Of a stretch of DNA of 17,397 nucleotides, positions 1 to 8,627 are shown piece after piece; position 1 is the stretch's first letter, and every line of letters begins with the position of its first letter. Under the pieces are notes generated by a model that was not told the origin of the DNA, made no database searches, and was given only the letters and a program-made list of their open reading frames with translations. The translations under genes were made by a program, and so were the position numbers. Source of the stretch: Pseudomonadota bacterium (GTDB taxonomy: Bacteria > Pseudomonadota > Alphaproteobacteria > Reyranellales > Reyranellaceae); the NCBI GenBank assembly GCA_023436825.1, contig JAEZHS010000725.1:1-17397 (forward strand), in the 5' to 3' direction.

Positions 1-824
1 TGATCGCGCTGGGCTTCGTGCTGGTCTACAAGGCGACCGACGCCATCAACTTCGCCCAGGGCGAGTTCGTCATGCTGGCCGGCATGGTCGTGGTGACCGT
101 GCTCGGCGCCCAGGCCCCGCTGATCGCCGCCATCGTCGTCGTGCTGCTGGCCATGATCGGCTTCGGCTTCGGCCTGGAAAAGGTCGTGCTGCGGCCGTTG
201 CTGGGCCGGCCGGTGGTCGCCGTCATCATGGCCACCATCGGCGTCGCCGCCGTGCTGCGTGGCTGGGGACCGCTCGTGCTGGGTATCGAGACGCGCGCCT
301 TGCCATTGCCGATCGGTGACGAGCCGATCTCCATCGGACCGGCCACGCTGCCGCCGATCCAGGTGCTGGGCGCCGTGGTGGCGGTCCTGTTCTTCATCGT
401 CTTCAGCTGGTTCTTCAAGAAGAGCCGCATGGGCGTCGCCATGCGTGCCGTCGCCGACAACCAGCAGGTCGCCCAGGCCATGGGCATCAACGTCGAGCGC
501 TATTTTGCGCTCGCCTGGGCGATGGCCGGCGTCGTCTCGGCGCTCGGCGGCATCGTGTGGGGTGCCATGCTGGGGGTCGACGTCCAGCTCGCCCTGGTCG
601 GCCTGAAAGTCTTCCCCGTGGTGATCCTGGGCGGCCTCGATTCGATCGGCGGCGCGCTGATCGGCGGGCTGATCATCGGCATCGTCGAGAGCCTGGCGGC
701 GGGCTATCTCGACCCTTATGTCGGCGGCGGCACCAAGGACTTCGCGCCCTACGTGCTGATGATCCTGGTCCTCATGGTCAGGCCCTACGGCATCTTCGGC
801 CGCCGCCAGATCGAGCGGGTGTGA
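1..824 (+). CDS. livH: LivH-type branched-chain amino acid ABC transporter permease, 5' end cut by window
   Basis: Inner-membrane permease that would pair with LivM to form the channel of a HAAT-family (branched-chain amino acid/amide) ABC importer. The reading frame is open from base 3 to a TGA at 822-824 (273 codons visible). The first residues (IALGFVLVYKATDAINFAQGE) already match the early LivH motif, so only a short N-terminal piece is missing. A GTG at base 18 lies inside that motif and is not the start. Hydrophobic segments cover most of the protein. The cytoplasmic loop RAVADNQQVAQAMGIN is the family's coupling region to the ATPases, and GGLDSIGGALIGG follows before the last membrane helix. 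livM, livK and livF follow on the same strand. The substrate cannot be read from sequence; such systems also carry urea, amides or aromatic acids. Confidence 0.93.
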   Translation, partial: IALGFVLVYKATDAINFAQGEFVMLAGMVVVTVLGAQAPLIAAIVVVLLAMIGFGFGLEKVVLRPLLGRPVVAVIMATIGVAAVLRGWGPLVLGIETRALPLPIGDEPISIGPATLPPIQVLGAVVAVLFFIVFSWFFKKSRMGVAMRAVADNQQVAQAMGINVERYFALAWAMAGVVSALGGIVWGAMLGVDVQLALVGLKVFPVVILGGLDSIGGALIGGLIIGIVESLAAGYLDPYVGGGTKDFAPYVLMILVLMVRPYGIFGRRQIERV

Positions 825-850
825 TGAGACCGGCCTTCGCAGTTCGCTTT

Positions 851-975
851 CCTCCCCAAGCGAAGCTTGGGGAGGTGTCCGCGCAGCGGACGGAGGGGTC
901 ATGAGGCGGCGGATGGTCCATGACCCCTCCGTCGCCGTAAGGCGGCGCCACCTCCCCACGCTTCGCGTGGGGAGG
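851..975. repeat. 125-base composite palindromic intergenic element between livH and livM
   Basis: Two near-identical outer hairpins face each other. Hairpin A (851-875) has perfect 11-base arms CCTCCCCAAGC/GCTTGGGGAGG around GAA. Hairpin B (951-975) has perfect arms CCTCCCCACGC/GCGTGGGGAGG around TTC. Between them lie a small hairpin TCCGC-GCA-GCGGA (878-890) and a perfect 12-base inverted repeat CGGAGGGGTCAT (891-902) with ATGACCCCTCCG (920-931). The whole element is therefore an imperfect large inverted repeat with nested hairpins. It fills most of the 181-base livH-livM gap and has no coding capacity. It resembles the dispersed CCTCCCC...GGGGAGG intergenic palindromes of alphaproteobacteria. 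A role in mRNA folding or processing is inference. Confidence 0.85.
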
Positions 976-1005
976 AATGACCAGCTAGATCGAGGCAGGC
1001 TCTAG

Positions 1006-2073
1006 ATGTTCCATCGCGAATCCGGAGTCTTCAAGACGACCTACGCCGCGGACATGGCGCTCTATCCGCTGCCGATCGCCAAATGGACGATCATCGCGCT
1101 GGCGGTGATCTTCGTGCTGATCATCCCGATGATGGTGCACGAGTACTACCTGTCGATCCTGAACCTGATCTTCATCGCCATCGTCGGCGCCCTCGGGCTC
1201 AACATCCTGGTGGGCTACACCGGCCAGATCTCGATCGGCCACGGCGCCTTCATGTCGGTCGGCGCCTACACGGCGGCCAACCTCGCCGTCAAGCTCGGCC
1301 TGCCGTTCTGGCTGACCTTGCCGGCCGGTGGGCTGATGGCGGCGCTGATCGGCGTCGTCGTCGGCATGCCAAGCCTTCGCATCAAGGGGCTCTATCTCGC
1401 GATTGCCACGCTGGCCGGCCAGCTCATCATCGAATGGACGATCAACCGCGTGCCGGCGATCTCGGGCGGCGCCCAGGCCTCGATCGAGGTCGATCGGCCG
1501 AGCCTGTTCGGCTTCGACTTCAACACCCAGGGCCGCCTCTACTTCTTCCTGCTGTTCTTCGCCGTGATCGCGATCGTGGCGACCCTGAACCTGGTGCGCA
1601 GCCGAATCGGGCGGGCTTTCGTGGCGGTGCGCGACCAGGATATCGCGGCCGAGATCATCGGCATCAACATCTACCGCTACAAGCTGCTCGCCTTCGCGAT
1701 CTCGTCCTTCTACGCCGGCGTCTGCGGCGTGCTCTACACCTATTATTTCGGCATCGCCAACTACGAGCAATTCCAGCTGATCGTCTCGATCGACTACCTC
1801 GCCATGATCATCATCGGCGGCCTGGGTTCGGTGCTGGGTTCGATCTTCGGTGCGGTTTTCGTCACACTCCTGCCCATCGCCATCCGCATTCTCATGGAGA
1901 ATGTCGGGTCCCTGTTCTTCACCTCGGCGGAAATGGCCAATGTGATCTCGGGGCTGCGGCTGGGCGTATTCGGCGCGCTGATCATCTTCTTTCTCATCGT
2001 CGAGCCCGAGGGGCTCAATCGTCTGTGGAGGAATATCCGGAGCTATTTCCGGGTTTGGCCCTTCTCGTACTAG
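1006..2073 (+). CDS. livM: LivM-type branched-chain amino acid ABC transporter permease
   Basis: Second inner-membrane permease of the Liv importer, 355 residues, a usual length for LivM with an N-terminal extension. The start MFHRESGVFKTTYAADMA is a common N-terminus in proteobacterial LivM proteins and follows GAGGCAGG (992-999) at a spacing of 6. The family motif GLNILVGYTGQISIGHGAF lies near residues 64-82. The later loop with RDQDIAAEIIGINIYRYK (about residues 209-226) is the ATPase-coupling region, followed by GGLGSVLGSIFGA. Many hydrophobic segments run from residue 25 to the C-terminus. It is separated from livH by the 851-975 palindrome and followed by livK after 26 bases, so livM-livK are probably one transcript. 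Confidence 0.95.
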   Translation: MFHRESGVFKTTYAADMALYPLPIAKWTIIALAVIFVLIIPMMVHEYYLSILNLIFIAIVGALGLNILVGYTGQISIGHGAFMSVGAYTAANLAVKLGLPFWLTLPAGGLMAALIGVVVGMPSLRIKGLYLAIATLAGQLIIEWTINRVPAISGGAQASIEVDRPSLFGFDFNTQGRLYFFLLFFAVIAIVATLNLVRSRIGRAFVAVRDQDIAAEIIGINIYRYKLLAFAISSFYAGVCGVLYTYYFGIANYEQFQLIVSIDYLAMIIIGGLGSVLGSIFGAVFVTLLPIAIRILMENVGSLFFTSAEMANVISGLRLGVFGALIIFFLIVEPEGLNRLWRNIRSYFRVWPFSY

Positions 2074-2099
2074 GGCAGGGCATACAAAGGGAGGAACCC

Positions 2100-3350
2100 A
2101 TGCAGAGGTTCATCAAGAGTTGGCTGGGCGTGGCGGCAACGACCGCGACCCTGGCGCTGGGCACGGGCCAGGCCTTCGCCCAGAAGGAAGTCATCTTCGG
2201 CCTGCAGTGCGACCGCACGGGGCCGACGGCGAACGTGGGCACCGTGCTCTGCCCGGGCTACCAGGACTACATCGCCCTGGTGAACAGCAAGGGCGGCGTC
2301 GAAGGCCACAAGATCAAGGTCATCGAGATCGACAACGAGTACAAGGTGCCGCCGGCCATCGAGGCGCACGAGCGCTTCAAGAAGGAGGGCGCGGTGCTGG
2401 AAGGCCTTTACGGCACGCCGCAGACCGCGGCGCTGAACAAGAAACTGGAAGAGGACAAGATCCTCGGCACCTCGCCCGGCTTCGGGACCGCCTCGGCCGC
2501 CGATGGCAAGCGTTATCCGTACACCTTCCCGATCGCGGCCAGCTACTGGTCGCAAGCTGGCGCGGCGGTTCAGTTCGCCAAGGAGAAGCTGGGCGGCAGT
2601 CTCAAGGGCAAGAAGATCGCCTACGTCTACTACGACAATCCGGCGGGCAAGGAGGCGCTGCCGATCCTGGAGGATCTCGCCAAGGACGAGGGCTTCGAGA
2701 TGCGCACCTTCGCGGTGCCGGCCCCCGGCCTCGAGATGGGCGCGCAGGTCCTCGACATCACGGGCCGCTTCAAGCCCGACTTCGTCATCACCCACCTGTT
2801 CGGGCGCGCGCCGTCGGTCTCGATCAAGGAGCTGAAGGGCAAGGGCTTCCCGCTCAGCAAGGTGGTGGCGCTGGTGTGGGGCAGCTCCGAGGCCGACATC
2901 ATCGCTGCGGGCGGCATGGGCATGGCCGAAGGCTACAACACCATCCAGTTCGCCGGCGTCGGCAAGGACTTCCCGGTGATCAAGGACATCGAGGCCATGT
3001 ACAAGGCCCAGGGCAAGCAGCCGCCCAAGGAGATGGACTCGACGGTCCTCTACAATCGCGGCGTGCTGATCGCGGCACTGCATGTCGAGGCCTTCCGCAA
3101 CGCCGTCAAGGCCAAGGGCGGCGCCACGCCGAACTCGGAAGAGGTCAAGAAGGGCATGGAGTCGATCAAGGGCTTCACGCTGGGCGGTCTGGTGCCGCCG
3201 ATGGAGCTCACGCCGGCCGATCACGAGGGCGGCGGCTGGGTCGAGATCTGGACCGTGAAGGGCGGCAAGCTCGTCCGGACCAAGGAATGGTTCCAGGGCT
3301 ATCGCCCGCTGATCCAGAAGCACCTCGCGGCCGACGCCGCGAAGTCCTGA
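2100..3350 (+). CDS. livK: Periplasmic substrate-binding protein of the branched-chain amino acid-type ABC importer
   Basis: Periplasmic binding protein, 416 residues, that captures the ligand for the LivHM channel. The ATG at 2100 follows a strong GGGAGG (2089-2094) at spacing 5. The open frame continues upstream inside livM but is only a shadow there. Residues 1-28 form a Sec signal peptide (basic start, hydrophobic core, AFAQ, cleavage probably after AFA). The mature protein opens with EVIFGLQCDRTGPTANVG, the usual first strand and ligand loop of Periplas_BP_6 (type 1 fold). Cys37 and Cys51 could form a disulfide in the periplasm. Near residues 170-180 the motif KIAYVYYDNPAGKEAL marks the second lobe. 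This subclass is often called simply ABC substrate-binding protein and need not bind leucine, isoleucine or valine. Confidence 0.93.
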   Translation: MQRFIKSWLGVAATTATLALGTGQAFAQKEVIFGLQCDRTGPTANVGTVLCPGYQDYIALVNSKGGVEGHKIKVIEIDNEYKVPPAIEAHERFKKEGAVLEGLYGTPQTAALNKKLEEDKILGTSPGFGTASAADGKRYPYTFPIAASYWSQAGAAVQFAKEKLGGSLKGKKIAYVYYDNPAGKEALPILEDLAKDEGFEMRTFAVPAPGLEMGAQVLDITGRFKPDFVITHLFGRAPSVSIKELKGKGFPLSKVVALVWGSSEADIIAAGGMGMAEGYNTIQFAGVGKDFPVIKDIEAMYKAQGKQPPKEMDSTVLYNRGVLIAALHVEAFRNAVKAKGGATPNSEEVKKGMESIKGFTLGGLVPPMELTPADHEGGGWVEIWTVKGGKLVRTKEWFQGYRPLIQKHLAADAAKS

Positions 3351-3360
3351 ACATTCGATC

Positions 3361-3434
3361 TCTTCCGGACCGCGAGCTTCCAGCTCGCTCACGCTCATGA
3401 GCGCGCGAGACGCGCGCGGTCCGGAAGAACATGA
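3361..3434. repeat. Palindromic repeat family (TCTTCCGGACCGCG), full copy between livK and livF
   Basis: Perfect 14-base arms TCTTCCGGACCGCG (3361-3374) and CGCGGTCCGGAAGA (3415-3428) enclose about 40 bases. The interior holds a GAGC-TTCCA-GCTC hairpin (3374-3386) and the palindrome CGCTCATGAGCG (3392-3403). After the right arm comes the conserved tail ACATGA. The same arm and tail recur at 4252-4284, 15075-15132 and 17352 onward. This copy occupies most of the 108-base livK-livF gap. It resembles REP/BIME-type extragenic palindromes in form; any effect on mRNA stability is inference. Confidence 0.85.
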
Positions 3435-3458
3435 CTCGGCGAGCGAAAGCGGCATCCC

Positions 3459-4250
<792 letters not shown>

Positions 4251-4251
4251 G

Positions 4252-4284
4252 CTTCCGGACCGCGCGCGGTCCGGAAGAATATGA
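4252..4284. repeat. Compact perfect copy of the palindromic repeat, directly after livF
   Basis: Bases 4252-4277 (CTTCCGGACCGCG followed by its exact reverse complement) form a perfect 26-base palindrome with no interior. It begins one base after the livF stop codon. The tail AATATGA after the right arm matches the tail of the other copies. The compact form looks like a full copy such as 3361-3434 that has lost its loop. It could fold as a hairpin at the end of the livF message, but no U-run follows, so it is not a classical intrinsic terminator. Its ATGA supplies an ATG (4281) in frame with the next gene, probably by chance. Confidence 0.85.
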
Positions 4285-4298
4285 GCTACGCTGGCGTC

Positions 4299-5330
4299 AT
4301 GCGGTCCGCCTTGGTGTTCCTGTTTTCAGTCTCGATCGCACTGCCGGCCTTCGGCCAGACGCAGCTCGCCCAGCAGTGTGCCGCGTTCGGCGAGGCGCAG
4401 TATCGCAAGCTCAGCCCGTCGATCGATCGGATCACCGCACTCGACTTCCCGCCGCCGGCGCTCGAGCGGGTCGAAGCCAAGGCGGGATCGCAAGCCATCA
4501 ATGCGGCGCTGACGCTGCGCGGCAAGCTCACCTTCCGCAACGGCCCGCCCTTCGAGACGCACTTCGTCTGCCTGCTCGACGCCCAGCGCCGGCCGCTTTT
4601 CTTCTACGCCCTGCCGGCATTGGCGACACGCGGGGCGCCCACGCCTGTGACCCGGGGCGGGATGCCGGCGCCCGCGCCGCCGCCGAGCGACACGCCGACC
4701 CTGCCGCTCGGCCAGGCGCCAGCCTTGAGCGAGCCGACGCGCCCGTCCTTGCCGGCCAGCGCGGTCCGGTTGCGCGGATTGGTGCGCGACCTCGGCGGGC
4801 GCCTGCAACTCCTGCCGTGCGACGGCGCGCCGCTCACCCTGGAGGACCGCACGCCGGAGCAGGAACTCACCCGTGCCCTGCGCGACCTGACGACGGGCAA
4901 GGAAGGCCGGCCGATGTTCGTCGAGCTCTATGGCAGCCGCGAGGTCGGTCTGGGGGCAGGCATCGCCGCGCTGGAGCTGCGCCGGGCGTCGGTCGAGACG
5001 GCCGGCTGCCGCGAGCGCTTCGACCATCGCGAATGGATCGGCATGGGCAGCGATCCCGCCTTCAGACTGGAAGTGACAGCGCGCGACATGGTCGTCAGCC
5101 TGCTGGGCGGACCTCCGACACAGCGCGTGACCCATGGTGGCCCCGAGCGGCAGGACGGCACGATCATGTACACCTCTGCGGATGGGCCAGAGCCCGTCGT
5201 CCTGATCAACGAACAGCGCTGCATCGATGCGCAATCGGGCTCGTTGTTCGCCTATTCCATCCAGATCAGGAACGAGGGTCACGCCCTGGTCGGCTGCGCC
5301 GCGCACAATCCCGGCATGCCGGCACCCTGA
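4299..5330 (+). CDS. Secreted protein of unknown function with COG3650-like C-terminal domain
   Basis: Probably exported protein of 343 residues. I prefer ATG 4299 because MRSALVFLF starts a compact signal peptide ending in AFGQ (residue 20). The in-frame ATG 4281 lies in the tail of a dispersed repeat and adds six residues. Residues 21-106 form an unrecognised domain (Cys27, Cys91), followed by a Pro/Ala/Thr-rich linker (about 107-155). Residues 157-240 (LRGLVRDLGG, PCDGAPL, FVELYGS) resemble small NlpE/META-type envelope beta-domains. Residues 245-335 (GSDPAFRLEVTARDMVVS, then CIDAQSGSLFAYSIQI and GHALVGC) match the pattern of the uncharacterised COG3650 family (GNEPFW-like start, C-D-x-x-SG, GC end). 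No catalytic residues are evident. It lies between livF and the sirtuin on the same strand. Confidence 0.7.
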   Translation: MRSALVFLFSVSIALPAFGQTQLAQQCAAFGEAQYRKLSPSIDRITALDFPPPALERVEAKAGSQAINAALTLRGKLTFRNGPPFETHFVCLLDAQRRPLFFYALPALATRGAPTPVTRGGMPAPAPPPSDTPTLPLGQAPALSEPTRPSLPASAVRLRGLVRDLGGRLQLLPCDGAPLTLEDRTPEQELTRALRDLTTGKEGRPMFVELYGSREVGLGAGIAALELRRASVETAGCRERFDHREWIGMGSDPAFRLEVTARDMVVSLLGGPPTQRVTHGGPERQDGTIMYTSADGPEPVVLINEQRCIDAQSGSLFAYSIQIRNEGHALVGCAAHNPGMPAP

Positions 5331-5362
5331 ACAAGGCGCCCTGAGGAGCACAAGGAGGGGAC

Positions 5363-6109
5363 ATGGACGACATCGAACGCCTCAAGGAAGCGATCGGCTC
5401 GGCCCGGCGCATCGTGGCCTTCACCGGCGCGGGCATCTCGACCGAATCGGGCATTCCCGACTTCCGCTCGCCGGGCGGCATCTGGACCAAGTACAAGCCG
5501 ATCTACTTCGACGATTTCATGGCGTCGGACGAGATGCGCCGCGAATCGTGGCGGCGCAAGTTCGCAAGCGACGAGACCATGCTCAAGGCCGAACCCAATG
5601 CCGGCCATCGCGCGCTCGCCAAGCTGATCGAGCAGGGGCGCATGAGCACCATCATCACCCAGAACGTCGACGGCCTGCATCAGCGTTCGGGCGTCCCGGA
5701 TTCGAAGGTGATCGAGCTGCACGGCAACTCGACCTACGCGAGTTGCCTCGATTGCGGCCATCGCCATGAGCTGGAGCCGATCAGGAAAGCCTTTCTCGGC
5801 TCGGGCAAGCTTCCCCTGTGCGAGAAATGCGACGGTATCGTGAAGACAGCCACCATCTCCTTCGGCCAGGCCATGCCCGAGATCCAGATGGCCCGCGCCC
5901 AGGACGAGACGATGAACTGCGACCTGTTCATCGTGCTGGGCAGCTCCCTGGTGGTCTATCCAGCGGCCGGCTTCCCGCGCATCGCCAAGCGCAAGGGTGC
6001 GAAGCTCGTGATCGTCAATCGTGACGCCACCGACCAGGACGACGACGCCGATCTGGTGATCCATGGCGAAATTGGGCCGACTATGAGCAAAGCCGTAGGC
6101 GTGAACTGA
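5363..6109 (+). CDS. NAD-dependent protein deacylase, sirtuin (Sir2/CobB) family
   Basis: Cytoplasmic enzyme of 248 residues that removes acyl groups from protein lysines using NAD, giving O-acyl-ADP-ribose and nicotinamide. Motifs: NAD-binding TGAGIS (21-26), SGIPDFRS (29-36), TQNVDGLH (99-106), catalytic His120 in IELHGN, and a zinc site of Cys128, Cys131, Cys153 and Cys156 (CLDCG, CEKC). GSSLVVYPAAGF and VIVNRD complete the Rossmann part. The start ATG 5363 has a strong AAGGAGGGG (5352-5360). The acyl-selectivity region (about 58-67, RRESWRRKF) has no clear Tyr-x-x-Arg pair of SIRT5/CobB desuccinylases; Trp63 and Lys66 are at the approximate positions. The true acyl preference is therefore open. 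A 32-base gap to the previous gene suggests cotranscription. Confidence 0.95.
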   Translation: MDDIERLKEAIGSARRIVAFTGAGISTESGIPDFRSPGGIWTKYKPIYFDDFMASDEMRRESWRRKFASDETMLKAEPNAGHRALAKLIEQGRMSTIITQNVDGLHQRSGVPDSKVIELHGNSTYASCLDCGHRHELEPIRKAFLGSGKLPLCEKCDGIVKTATISFGQAMPEIQMARAQDETMNCDLFIVLGSSLVVYPAAGFPRIAKRKGAKLVIVNRDATDQDDDADLVIHGEIGPTMSKAVGVN

Positions 6110-6171
6110 CCGGTCTTCGTTGCAGCATGTGAGCGGACGCGGTTTAATCGCCTTCGGTCGAGGAGGCGAGG

Positions 6172-7176
6172 ATGAGGATGAATCGCAGGAGCGTGCTGCT
6201 CGGCGGTCTGGGTACGGCTCTGGCTGCCTCACCGACGCTCGCCCAGGACATCACCTTCTTTCGAATCGGCACCGGCGGCACCGCCGGGACGTATTTCCCG
6301 ATCGGTGGCCTGATCGCCAACGCCATTTCCAACCCGCCGGGCTCCCGCACCTGCGCTGACGGGGGCTCGTGCGGCGTGCCGGGCCTGGTCGCGACGGCCG
6401 TGGCCTCCAACGGCTCCGTCGCCAACGTCAGCGCCATCGCCAGCGGCTCCGCGCAGTCGGGCTTCACCCAGTCGGACGTCGCCTACTGGGCGTTCAACGC
6501 CAGCGGCATCTACGAAGGCCGGCCCAAGGTCGATGTGCTGCGCGCCATCGCCAACCTCTATCCCGAGACCTTTCATCTGGTCGCGCGCAAGGGCGCCGGC
6601 ATCAAGACGATCAAGGACCTCAAGGGCAAGCGCGTTTCGCTCGACGAGCCGGGCTCGGGCACTCTGGTCGATGCCCGCCTGATCCTGGCGGCCTATGGAA
6701 TGACCGAGAAGGACTTGAAGGCCGAGTACCTCAAGTCCCAGCAGGCGGCCGACAAGCTGAAGGACAATGCCCTCGACGCCTTCTTCAGCGTCTCCGGCTG
6801 GCCGCTGGGCGCCATCGCCGAGTTGGCGGCGACCACCGGCATCGACCTGGTGCCGATCGACGGGCCGGAGGCCGAGAGCCTGGTCAAGGCGTACAGTTTC
6901 TTCGCCATCGACGAGATTCCTGACGGCGCCTACAAGGGCGCCAGCGGCGTGAAGACGGTGAGCGTCAACGCCATCTGGGCGACCTCAAGCAAGCAGCCCG
7001 ACCAGCTCATCTACGACATCACCGCCGCACTCTGGAATCCCAGCACGCGCAAGCTGCTCGATTCCGGCCACTCCAAGGGCAAGGTGATCAAGTTCGAGAC
7101 GGCGACACAGGGCCTGGGCATCCCGCTGCATGCCGGCGCCGAGAAGTTCTACAAGGAGAAGGGCCTCATCAAGTAG
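6172..7176 (+). CDS. TAXI-family TRAP transporter solute-binding receptor (orphan)
   Basis: Periplasmic receptor of 334 residues for a TAXI-type TRAP transporter, which imports organic acids or amino acids using an ion gradient. The N-terminus MRMNRRSVLLGG is Tat-like (twin Arg) and is followed by a hydrophobic stretch ending in TLAQ (about residue 25), so export by Tat or Sec is expected. Mature family motifs are FRIGTGGTAGTYFPIGG (31-47), a loop with Cys61 and Cys67 (SRTCADGGSCGVPGL), IASGSAQSGFTQSDVAYWA, and the paired segment LKGKRVSLDEPGSGT with DAFFSVSGWPLGAIAEL. ATG 6172 is 5 bases after AGGAGG (6161-6166); ATG 6178 is an alternative. No fused TRAP membrane component (4TM/12TM) is in the window, so its partner must be elsewhere. 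The SDR follows after 33 bases. Confidence 0.92.
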   Translation: MRMNRRSVLLGGLGTALAASPTLAQDITFFRIGTGGTAGTYFPIGGLIANAISNPPGSRTCADGGSCGVPGLVATAVASNGSVANVSAIASGSAQSGFTQSDVAYWAFNASGIYEGRPKVDVLRAIANLYPETFHLVARKGAGIKTIKDLKGKRVSLDEPGSGTLVDARLILAAYGMTEKDLKAEYLKSQQAADKLKDNALDAFFSVSGWPLGAIAELAATTGIDLVPIDGPEAESLVKAYSFFAIDEIPDGAYKGASGVKTVSVNAIWATSSKQPDQLIYDITAALWNPSTRKLLDSGHSKGKVIKFETATQGLGIPLHAGAEKFYKEKGLIK

Positions 7177-7944
<768 letters not shown>

Positions 7945-7946
7945 CG

Positions 7947-8573
7947 GTGGATATTTCGGCCATCACCGCCATGGCTCCGGTGATCCCCGTGCTGACGATC
8001 GAACGGACAGTCGACGCCGTGGCGCTCGCCCGGGCCCTGGTGAAAGGCGGCCTGCCGGTCCTGGAGATAACCCTGCGCACTGGCGCCGCGATGGTTGCCC
8101 TGGAGGCCATTGCCAAGGAGGTCCCGGAAGCCATGGTCGGCGCCGGGACGGTCCTGGAAGCTGCTCAGGTCGAGCAGATTCAGAGATTGGGAGCCAAGTT
8201 CGCCGTCAGCCCTGGCTGCACGCCGAACCTCATGGCGGCAACCAAGGCCGCCGGGCTGCCGTTCCTGCCCGGCGTGCAAACGGTGTCGGAGGCGATGATC
8301 CTGGCCGAGCAGGGCTACCGGGTGCTCAAGTTCTTCCCGGCCGAGCCCGCAGGCGGGCTCGCGTGGCTGAGAGCCGTGGGCGCCCCGCTGCCTGGCCTGC
8401 GCTTCTGCCCGACCGGCGGCATCGGCGCCGAAACGGCGCAGTCATATCTGGCGCTGCACAACGTCGCCTGCGTCGGCGGTTCCTGGGTCGCGCCGGCCGC
8501 GGCGGTCGATGCCAAAGATTGGTCACAGATCGAGCGGCTGGCTGCCGCAGCCTCGAAATACAAACGGTCCTAG
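7947..8573 (+). CDS. eda: 2-keto-3-deoxy-6-phosphogluconate (KDPG) aldolase
   Basis: Class I aldolase, 208 residues, splitting KDPG into pyruvate and glyceraldehyde 3-phosphate, the last step of the Entner-Doudoroff route; relatives also act on KDPGal. Motifs along the TIM barrel: PVIPVL (11-16), LEITLRT with catalytic Glu40 (39-45), VGAGTVL (64-70), AVSPGCTPNL (86-95), Schiff-base Lys128 in VLKFFPAE, and FCPTGGI (153-159) for phosphate and carboxylate binding. Length and motifs match E. coli Eda. I chose GTG 7947 because it lies 2 bases past the SDR stop with GGAG (7934-7937) upstream; ATG 7971 is in frame but would remove N-terminal residues that homologues usually have. Translational coupling with the SDR is expected. 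A KDG kinase and a sugar-acid dehydratase lie 2 to 6.5 kb downstream. Confidence 0.95.
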   Translation: MDISAITAMAPVIPVLTIERTVDAVALARALVKGGLPVLEITLRTGAAMVALEAIAKEVPEAMVGAGTVLEAAQVEQIQRLGAKFAVSPGCTPNLMAATKAAGLPFLPGVQTVSEAMILAEQGYRVLKFFPAEPAGGLAWLRAVGAPLPGLRFCPTGGIGAETAQSYLALHNVACVGGSWVAPAAAVDAKDWSQIERLAAAASKYKRS

Positions 8574-8627
8574 CGTAACATGCGGAAAGGTGCTTCAACG
8601 TACCTGGGGCAAGGACAGGCTGTCTTC

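Noticed and set aside
4252..4284. Intrinsic terminator after livF
   Set aside because: The perfect stem is not followed by a T-run, and the same sequence recurs at other loci with different loops, so it is better called a dispersed repeat.
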